A DNA stretch of 28,057 bases, from contig CAXKVV010000997.1 in assembly GCA_964058805.1 (NCBI GenBank), positions 1 to 28,057 of the forward strand. Reading direction: 5' to 3'. A model generated the notes under the pieces. The model saw only the letters and a program-made list of their open reading frames with translations. It searched no databases and was not told the origin of the DNA. Positions 20,946 to 28,057 of this stretch are shown here, piece by piece; the stretch's first letter is position 1, and each line of letters starts with the position of its first letter. A program made the translations under genes and the position numbers. The DNA comes from Schoenoplectus triqueter (Eukaryota; Streptophyta; Magnoliopsida; Poales; Cyperaceae).

Positions 20946-21934
20946 AAGTATGTTTACCTATAGCATTTTTATTTTTATAAGAATTGAGGGTCAAAACTTT
21001 TCATCTCAATTAAAATGCAATTAACAAGTTTGGATTAGTAATCTCTAACAGAAAGACAATACTTTATTTATTAATTAGAGTGGACATGATGTAGAAAGAC
21101 AATTCCTTGTTCATTGGAGTAGACAATTTTCATTTTAAATCGTTATAATTTGCACAAAATTATATTTTGCCAAAATACTATGAAAAGTAGAAAGTTCATG
21201 TAACAATGGGACTTTGACCTTTCACTTTCAACTCAGTAAACATATGTTGTCAATATCATGCATTTGTGGTCCCCAAAATGAAATTAAAGATCGATGAGTG
21301 GCTTCATTTTGTAAGATTGAAAATATCAACCGATGTAAAAAATATACATGAAAATGCACATGTTTGTCCAAATCTAAATCTTTCCCTTTTGACACCATCA
21401 CACACGTTTCTGACCATGGTTTTGTTTCCTCTAGAGACTGAACAAAAAAGGTTTCCATCATAAATAAAGGCGAGAAAAATTTTAGACACACACGTTTCTG
21501 CACTAAAAGCCAGGCATGCTTTGGAATTCTTAATTAAGTCAACACTTGAAAGGTGGCTTAAAAGTTGACTAGTAGATGAACTATCTCCATCAATTTATAT
21601 CAAAGTTTTTGTTCCCGTTTATTTTCTCATGGAATCAGATGTTTTAAGAAAAGATAACTTGGATTCTCTATATCTTTTATGATGGAGAGAGACCGTAGAA
21701 CCCAAAAGGTGATAGGAATTCGGGAAAAAAGCATCTCCTTCATATTTTGTCCTTATTGGCTTTTTATTATTTCCCTCAGCTTCACTATTTTTGTCCATAC
21801 TTTCATTTTACTTTTCATTTTTTTGTACTTCATTATTTTCATTTTCTTTCATTTATTATGGAGTGAGCTTTGTTTGAGGAGGATAATATTTAAATACCCG
21901 AAGCGGTAAAAGTCGAAATGACAAATTTTGTCCT
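20946..21934. other. Unassigned AT-rich sequence
   Basis: Frames at 21228-21503 (minus) and 21679-21909 (plus) exist, but the first has no recognisable domain and the second is low-complexity Phe/Ile sequence from a T-rich run. Nothing else is supported. Confidence 0.5.
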
Positions 21935-22142
21935 CAACATAACTCAACCTGATTTGATCTGGAACAATCTAAAATCTGACATAATTTGAGATCAGACGAT
22001 CTAAAACCCAATCTGACTCAAACCCGAGCAATCCGAAATAAAAAATGATCCAAAATCAAATTATCTAAAACCTGATTCAAACCTAAATGTTTTATAATCT
22101 GAGATGATATGAAATTAGATGACTTGAAACCTAATCAGATCA
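21935..22142. repeat. Degenerate short-motif repeat
   Basis: Words such as ATCTAAAACCTGAT, AATCTGAnAT and GATnTGAAACC recur about every 15-25 bases with substitutions. It may be a decayed minisatellite or the simple-repeat end of a transposon. Confidence 0.4.
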
Positions 22143-23230
22143 TATATTTTTTTTTTAAAAAAAAAGCAAAATACTGCCTGTTTCATTGCTGAAACATTAA
22201 TTTACATGACAACAAAGCAAGAACACTCAAAACGTGAACTCCCTACACCCCTACCTAAAGAAGAAACCCCCACAGACTTGACTTAGTTATATCATCAGTT
22301 CATTGAGCCTCCTAAATAGCCAATCTTTGTCCATTTGTAGCATCTGTAATCAAAGAATTGGCTATTTGGTGGCATCTCAGCCTCCAATTCATCATTGTCA
22401 ATCCTTATTTAAACACAACCAACCACTAACTCTATTACAAGCAACAAAATAATCTCAAATCACAATGAACAAATAATACTTCTCAATCCATGCCACAATC
22501 AACCCAACATAGACCAACACTAAGTAACACTTATTACAGTCCACATATAACACTTAGTCAAATATTATCACTCTCCATTTTCAATCATGGTCAACTACGG
22601 CACTAGGCCCACAACTTGCAAAGGGATCAACTCCATATTCTTAGGAAGCCACGTATGCATTCTATGCACCAAAGCAATAGAGAACCCCTACCCAGTAATT
22701 CACAAGAGATAGTATGAGGCATATTAAACTTCTAGCAGAAGTAAATCTTGTAGAATTAAACACTATGCTATTTTTATGCCTCCACAAGGACCAACACACT
22801 GCACTCAATACTATAAGAAAGCTTTTTTTAACAATGGTGACAGAGATAAATCAAACTCTAGCACATCCTTCATGGTATGTCAATGGATAAAGTAGTTTTG
22901 ACTTTGACCCATCCAAAACCAAATTTGTTTGGCCATATGGCAAATAAAAAATACGTGAGAGATTGATTCTTGTTCAGAGTACATTGTATAGTGTAAGTCC
23001 CTATTCCATCCTCTTTTACACAAATTATCTCTAGTTAAAATTTTATTATGCAATACTAGTTACATAAACATTTTTATTTTGGGAGGAATTGGTAGATTTC
23101 ATCATATATCAGCTTTTGAATCTATTATTCCTCTAAATATTAGCCAATATACACCTCATGAGTTAAAAATGTACCAAATGTTAGCATTCTCCACTTAAAC
23201 TTATCATTCTCCAGAGAGAGGAATAAAACT
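22143..23230 (-). pseudogene. Antisense L1-type LINE relic: ORF2 C-terminus and 3' tail
   Basis: Read on the minus strand, the segment near 23092-22890 encodes IPPKIKMFM, then LHNKILTRDNLCKRGWN, then ESISHVFFICHMAKQIWFWM. This is the zinc-binding region that follows the reverse transcriptase in plant LINEs, with its first Cys pair lost. After a frameshift, CWSLWRHKNSIVFN at about 22758-22795 and TSARSLICLILSLVNYW match the usual LINE ORF2 terminus. A non-coding 3' region follows and ends in an A10 run (T-run on the plus strand at 22147-22156), the expected poly(A) tail. Several stops and at least one frameshift make it dead. The 5' side (above about 23230) could not be traced. Confidence 0.75.
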
Positions 23231-24418
23231 TATCAGATTACTCAAAACATTAAATTCAACAAGTAAAAACTCTGTCAAAGCTTTAGAGAAGAATAACACT
23301 TGCCCCGACAGCACTACCTCATAGATTGAAATGTATGGACCTGACTCTATGTAGAATGGTTAATATATGATTAAATTTCAATAAAAAATAATGTGTCTTA
23401 TTTCGCACCCACATTAATTGCTAAACTCAAGAATTTTAGCTGGCAACCTGTAACTCCAATCTCCAAGGGATATTATTAATGACTAAATGTGTTATTTGAT
23501 GTTATTGCTTATATTAATAAAACTCAAGTATGTTTGTTACTATATAAATACATAAGAAGATTATTATAAAATAATAAAATATTTTATTATCAATTTCATC
23601 GCTTCCTTATCTATAAAGTGTAATGGAAGCACTTTGATCTGTTCATATAAATAAGTTGTTATGCTAATGATTTATTGATTATACAAACTTATTTTGTATA
23701 GCGTTGTCATTATGCAATTTAAATGAGTTATTATATATACATATTATCAGTATTTAGTAACGTTTCAATAATGAAACGCTCTGTACAAAATGAGCCGTCA
23801 TAAAGTCGTTAACCTGCAAGATAACTATTTAATGTATATAATAAAAGCCCATTTGGACGGTATCAATAATTATATATCCATTACATTTTCCTAAAATTTA
23901 TAAATAAATCTAAGAGCATAGTTTTCCTTTTATAAAAAAAATAATGTTATTTAATAATCTCACCAGAACTTTTCATTCCTATCAAGCAAAGACCTAAATG
24001 ATAATAAAACAAATAGTAAGGAAAAAGTACTAAATGTTTTGTCTACAATTTGAACTACTTCAATATGGGAATATATATTAATTATGCGGAATGTCTATGG
24101 AAATCATTTTTACGCGTCAGCTGTTATATATCTGCCTCAAAAGTAAACTACTAAAATGAAAAAAAAAAGTTTTTAAAATAGTCATTGTCACAAAAAATAT
24201 ATATTGGTACCGACAGAAAAAAAACGAATTCAATTAATAATTAAAAAAATATTAAAACTGATAATTATCCATTATAATGTTAGATGAATCTGCATTAAAA
24301 ATGCTCAATTTTGAGATTTTGATTATCAATATGACATCTCTCAAATATGATTCCTTAAGCGGTCGTTATGACAGCTACTAAAAAAATGAAATCAGTGAAC
24401 CCACAGTCTTATAATTCA
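23231..24418. other. AT-rich intergenic sequence, nothing recognised
   Basis: No frame or terminal repeat is supported. A small perfect palindrome, CGTTTC-AATAAT-GAAACG, lies near 23761-23778. The upstream part of the antisense LINE may extend into the first few hundred bases in unrecognisable form. Confidence 0.5.
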
Positions 24419-24729
24419 TTAATGGAACACAATAAATGGAGGCATGCTGTCTCCATCATCTATGACAGAGTAGTGACAAGATTAGGTGTGCTCATTACTT
24501 CACCAAGAGAATCAGAGTCCACGGATGTTGCATAATCAAAGTAGAGCATAAAGCGGTTTTAGAACCTAAACGCAGGAGCTTCTTTAAGTTTTAAAATCTT
24601 CATCCACGGAAACCTTTTTTTAAGGTCTTCAAACTCATCATCATACATCTTTTTACGTGGATACTTGGCAAACCACCAATATGGTTTATCCAACAGGGAA
24701 TTTGAAGGGAGATATATATTGTAGTCAAC
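24419..24729 (-). pseudogene. Unrecognised coding-like relic
   Basis: On the minus strand a peptide of about 88 codons from 24729 reads through LLDKPYWWFAKYPRKK, EFEDLKKRFPWMKI and, after one in-frame TAA, YFDYATSVDSDSLGEVMSTP to a stop at 24460-24462. A one-base shift then restores DDGDSMPPFIVFH before a stop at 24419. The balanced composition, aromatic-rich motifs and continuation across a single stop look like real protein-coding sequence in an AT-rich setting. A possible splice acceptor (TAATAAG) precedes it. I do not recognise the family. It may be an exon of a decayed host gene or a transposon gene. Confidence 0.45.
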
Positions 24730-24939
24730 TTATTAGTTAACCTCCATACCTATTGTATGCATTGCATTTTATATTGTAATTGTCCGCATCCGCTTGTTCA
24801 AATAAATTTTGCTACTAGCTATTTAAATAATTATAAGCCTGATAAAATTAATTAATTTAAAATTGACTCAAAGCAAGCTATTTTTTGGGGGTTATGTCAA
24901 TATTATCACTACAACATAATGAAGTTTAGACAATACCCA

Positions 24940-25260
24940 TTCAATAACGGTTTTAAGTACTAACTGTTGCTAAAAGAGTTGAGTGGCAATTGTGAAATAT
25001 TGAACAACATATTTTATAATAATTTTCTAAAAAAATATATTAAAACTATAAACCGTAACATCTACTTTTTTTCTCTCTCATATTTAGCAATTTTTTTTTG
25101 AGATAAACCGTTGCGAAATCATTTAACAACGGTTCCTCTGAAGAACCATTGTGAAAGCATTTAACAACAATTTTCATAAAAAACCGTTGCTAAATAGGGG
25201 TTTTAACAACAATTCTTTAATTGAATCGTTATTAAATATGTATTCCTAAAACCGTACAGT
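24940..25260. repeat. CACTA subterminal repeats, left side
   Basis: At least eight imperfect copies of AACGGTT or its inverse AACCGTT are seen, many inside the larger word TTTAACAACGGTTCCTCTGA followed by AGAACCATTGTGAAAGC. The same long word recurs at about 27630-27672. Confidence 0.7.
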
Positions 25261-25628
25261 TTTAGGTTTGCGCCTCTTCATTTTTTCTATCTCTTCTCTT
25301 CTCCTTCCTTCTTCTTCTCTGTCTGCGGCTCTCTAGGGCTCGATTTCTCCTTTGATGTTCAAGTTGGTGTTGCCTCTTTGATCCACTTTCCTTAAGGTTT
25401 ATTGCCGATCTCCTCTTTGATCCCCTTCCCTCTCTTTAGGTTTGTTGCGATTTCTTACCTCTTTTACCATAACTTTCTTACCTCTCTTCTAAAACCTAAA
25501 CATTAGAACTTTCTTACCTTTTTTACCATACCAAACAATAGACTGAAATCACAAAACACTAGCATTTTTCTCTTTCTCAAAAGATAGAGCACTACATTTA
25601 CGCTTCGCGATAGCAACACCTCTCGACA
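25261..25628 (+). other. CT-rich leader-like stretch
   Basis: Strong CT-rich tracts (about 25270-25345, TCTTCTCTTCTCC-type) and repeated TTTCTTACCTCTTTTACC words lie between the subterminal repeats and the captured coding fragment. This resembles a plant 5' UTR or promoter-proximal region. No experimental start can be assigned. Confidence 0.35.
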
Positions 25629-26880
25629 ATGTACCTAGACCGGTCGTATCTGTTGGAGGAAGACGCATCTTGGGCCCGGGCAATATTGGTAACTTACCGG
25701 CACACTAGCACTGATCGATCCATAAACCACATTCGATGGTATATTGCGCGGCGATATGGAGTTTCAGAACAGGTACTCCCGGCGGTAGGGATGGCAATGG
25801 GCCGGGTCGGACCAGGTTTATATCAAACCCGGAGCCCGACTCGTCTTTCAAAACCTTTGGCCCGGCCTACCCGACCCTTACCTCATACATTTGATGACCC
25901 GGCCCACCCATAATGCTTGACGGGCGTACCAGCCCGTACCCGTCTCGACCCGACTTTGTCAATGATATTTTGTTGCTATATTTTTTTAATTAAATTATTA
26001 CATAATCAATTAATACTTTTTTTGGTTAATGATTTTTCTCTTCTTAATATTATATATTTATAGAATGATTATTGTATTTAAACTAAAATATTATTAAATA
26101 TTTACACTATCACAGTATAAGTTATTTTATGTCTAAAAATTATTAAATATTTACACTAACTCAAGTACTCAATTTATAAATTATAATATTTAATTAAAAA
26201 AATTAATTTAAATGAACATTCTATTAGCCAAATTATTAATTTTACCCAATTTGATAAGTTATTTATATACAATTATACAATTATACATAACACATATAAA
26301 TACATATTACATATTATTGATATTACGGGTTGAGCGGGCGGGCCTCATCCTAAACCCATACCCGCCCGGCCCTACCCATTTGACCTTGGGTCCGGTTGGG
26401 TCGGCCATCGGGTCGGGCGGATCCGGGTAGGCCGGACGAGCCTTAGGCTTTATGGCCATCTCTACCCAGCGACGAGACTCGCATATAGGGATTTTATCAT
26501 AGACATACCGAATGAACTCTCTCCACGGGACATCATTGCGGAGAGCTGGGAGTGGGGCCCCACTTATGGAGTCTTTGTTGAGAAATTTGAAGGGAAATCT
26601 GAATGAACAAGGCCAGTTATCGTCCGAGTGACTGTACACCAGAAGAACATACCGCTTAGACTGTGGTCTAGGACAATGGCAACAAGGATTCTCGAAGACT
26701 TCGGTGAACCGGTCTTCCTCGATGAAGTATCATTTGACGGGCCGGATAGAAGAGCGGTCTACGTAATGGTAGATTGTCATGATGGGCGTATGATATCGAA
26801 ATCAGTGATGGTGCACGTAGAGGGTTTCTAGGAGCAGATTTTCATCACTGTCATCGATTGGACTGTCATTGACCTGCCAG
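25629..26880 (+). pseudogene. Captured DUF4283-like gene fragment, split by a nested element
   Basis: One reading frame from ATG 25629 encodes LVTYRHTSTDRSINHIRWYI, then a basic RRYGVSEQ stretch. After the hAT-like insertion at 25786-26464 it resumes in the same frame with RDFIIDIPNEL. A TGA interrupts it at 26604-26606. It continues as NIPLRLWSRTMATRILEDFG and FLDEVSFDGPDRRAVYVMVD to a TAG at 26829-26831, with weak similarity to 26870. This pattern matches plant DUF4283-type proteins (LVTYRH...RRYIAREY...VPLHAWN...). The fragment is far richer in GC than its surroundings, a sign of capture from a gene. The family call comes from memory of the motif pattern and needs a profile search. Confidence 0.6.
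25786..26464. mobile_element. hAT-like non-autonomous element nested in the captured gene
   Basis: The ends TAGGGATGGCAATGG and TATGGCCATCTCTA are imperfect inverted repeats of the common plant hAT form TAGGGRTGGCAA. The flanks CCCGGCGG (25778-25785) and CCCAGCGA (26465-26472) are an 8-bp duplication with two G-to-A type changes, the hAT target length. Both subterminal regions are GC-rich with repeated CCCGACCC/GGGTCGGG words, around an AT-rich core (25965-26325). It has no transposase. Removing 687 bp (element plus one duplication, a multiple of three) rejoins the host frame. Confidence 0.78.
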
Positions 26881-27115
26881 CCACTCTTGCAAATGACTAC
26901 TAGTATATATGAAACCGACAGGGGAAGTTTGGGACTGAGGATAGCGCTCGAAAATCTCTGGTCTGAGGCACAGACAGAATCCGATCATACTATACAATCG
27001 TTGGGGTGGAGGGAACTCGGAGGGATTTTCGAGCGCTATCCTCAGTCCCAAACCTCCCATGTCAGTTTCATATATACTGGTAGTCATTTGCAAGAGTGGC
27101 TGGCGGGTCAATGAC
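26865..27115. repeat. Near-perfect inverted repeat, 92-bp arms, 67-bp loop
   Basis: The left arm (26865-26956, GTCATTGACCTGCC...) and right arm (27024-27115) are reverse complements with only about five mismatches in 92. The loop is 26957-27023. The arms explain the mirror-image frames on the two strands here. The palindromic unit follows directly on the captured gene fragment. A transcript would form a long stable hairpin. Confidence 0.92.
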
Positions 27116-27224
27116 GAGGTAAGGCGCTGACTGGGGTGGGGGATATGTGTTAAATTGTGATATGTTGTGATATATATGGATTACTTTTATATTTTGATAT
27201 ATTGTAATATGTGTTACTTACTTT

Positions 27225-27430
27225 GATATATTTAGATGATATGTTAATTGTTTGTGATGTATGTGTGATGCATATGTTAATTATTGGTGATGCATGTGTG
27301 TGATGCATATATGTTAATTGTTTGTGATGCATGTGTGATGTTATTTTTTATTATTTATGATGTAGGTATGTTATGCATATCTTAATTGTTTGTGATATAT
27401 GTATGTATGATGCATATATAAATTAATTTT
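27225..27430. repeat. Minisatellite-like repeat
   Basis: The motif GATGCATATGTTAATT followed by GTTTGTGATGCATGTGTG recurs with a 32-38 bp spacing (anchors near 27243, 27275, 27313 and a diverged copy near 27381). Degenerate TGTGATATAT sequence extends on both sides to about 27145 and 27470. Confidence 0.7.
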
Positions 27431-27544
27431 GTGAAATATATACGTGTGTTGTATATATGAATTTTAATTGTTTGTATTATGATGAAAAATTATGTATATA
27501 TATATGCTAGCAATCTGGGCTAGCCGCGAGAAACAGACATTAAA

Positions 27545-27795
27545 AAAAATACATTTAACAAAGGTTCTAACAGAAAATCGTTGCAAAATAACTATTTCAC
27601 TACGGTTCACATGGTAAAATTATTGTTAAAACTCTATTTAACAACGGTTCTTTTGAAGAACTATTGTGAAAGCCTCCTTTCTATTTTGTTTGTCACCATA
27701 TTTCACAATGATTTTCAGTATTTTTCTGGTATGCCCTTTACTAATGGTTCAATAACCGTTGTTAAATTTAGTCAACAACCGTTGTCAAAATTCTT
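27545..27795. repeat. CACTA subterminal repeats, right side
   Basis: Repeated AACGGTT/AACCGTT words, for example TTTAACAACGGTTCTTTTGA, AATAACCGTTGTTAAAT and CAACAACCGTTGTCAAAA, mirror 24940-25260. The frame opening at 27581 crosses these repeats and is probably not a gene in this part. Confidence 0.7.
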
Positions 27796-27811
27796 TTCTC
27801 TCATAGTACAT

Positions 27812-28057
27812 CATGAAAAATTGGCAAGTTTACACTCTCAGGTAGCAACTGCACATAGTGTAATCACCAATGTTTTTAAATGTGAAATTTTATGTGTAGG
27901 TACATGGATATCGCATAAGAATACCGCCTCATATGTGGATCCTTATGCAGAATAATATATAATGTTTTATTTATAATTGTTACTAGATTTATGCAGTTCA
28001 AAAGACAAATATATAGTACAAGTGTTGATATGTCAAAAAGATTGAAGCGGCCTGTTG
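27812..28057 (+). other. Right flank with a weak coding-like tail
   Basis: The sequence after the CACTA end is moderately AT-rich. Near 27900-27955 an open frame ends ISHKNTASYVDPYAE before TAA. This loosely recalls the THKKKDGSYVD-type motif of plant Ptta/En/Spm transposase-related proteins. It is short and unsupported by neighbours, so a chance frame remains likely. Confidence 0.25.

Larger units (their letters stand above)
24907..27808. mobile_element. Probable non-autonomous CACTA element carrying a captured gene fragment
   Basis: The left end is CACTACAACA and the right end is CTCTCATAGTA, which is the inverse of CACTATGAGAG with one terminal change. The 3-bp flanks are TAT (24904-24906) and CAT (27809-27811), matching at two of three. 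Subterminal zones (24940-25260 and 27545-27795) share many AACGGTT/AACCGTT words, such as TTTAACAACGGTT, AACCGTTGCTAAAT and GAAGAACYATTGTGAAAGC, in both orientations. CACTA elements are known for such subterminal repeats and for picking up gene fragments. No transposase is encoded inside. The interior holds a CT-rich leader, a host-gene fragment with a nested hAT-like element, a 92-bp inverted repeat and a minisatellite. Confidence 0.72.

Noticed and set aside
21679..21909. Hydrophobic 76-codon frame that could be read as a membrane peptide
   Set aside because: It is produced by a T-rich low-complexity run, with no support on either side.
26307..26639. 110-codon minus-strand frame
   Set aside because: It spans the hAT-like GC-rich end and the antisense of the captured fragment. 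The plus strand carries the recognisable protein.
26866..27114. Two 81-codon frames on opposite strands with similar proteins
   Set aside because: The similarity is a direct result of the inverted repeat, not of two genes.

Overview
This window looks like intergenic DNA from a flowering plant nuclear genome. It is very AT-rich and full of plant-type transposable elements: Ty1/copia LTR retrotransposons primed by initiator tRNA-Met, CACTA-like and hAT-like DNA elements, foldback MITEs and a LINE relic. I find no intact host gene, rRNA, tRNA, CRISPR array or bacterial feature. A captured DUF4283-like fragment hints at a monocot, but that is only a weak inference.

Layout. Bases 1-841 are AT-rich with a diverged direct repeat of about 141 bp. 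Bases 842-5325 may be one old CACTA-like element, with similar subterminal repeats at 842-1190 and 4855-5325. Its interior (about 1595-4600) is a head-to-tail array of eight foldback elements from two families (A and B), mostly separated by (TA)n tracts. Bases 5326-7129 hold nothing I can recognise.

Bases 7130-14262 are a complete, very young copia retrotransposon. Its two 653-bp LTRs are identical, it has a TTTTC target duplication, a PBS, a PPT and an uninterrupted 1358-codon gag-pol frame. The gag start probably lies inside the 5' LTR and is joined to the main frame by splicing out a 1298-nt leader intron that contains the PBS. Bases 14263-15346 are unassigned.

Bases 15347-20100 are a second, older copia element with short LTRs (266 and 267 bp, about 4-5% diverged). 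Its gag-pol is broken by seven stops and one frameshift. Downstream are a possible neprosin-like exon relic (about 20815-20945), a degenerate short-motif stretch (about 21935-22140), an antisense L1-type LINE 3' end (about 22143-23230) and an unrecognised coding-like relic on the minus strand (24419-24729).

Bases 24907-27808 are a probable non-autonomous CACTA element. It carries a captured host-gene fragment (DUF4283-like, one frame with stops) that was itself interrupted by a 679-bp hAT-like element with an 8-bp decayed target duplication. It also contains a 92-bp-arm near-perfect inverted repeat and a GATGCATATGTTAATT-type minisatellite.

The elements interact only as nested insertions. 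The young copia element is the only one that looks able to express its proteins.
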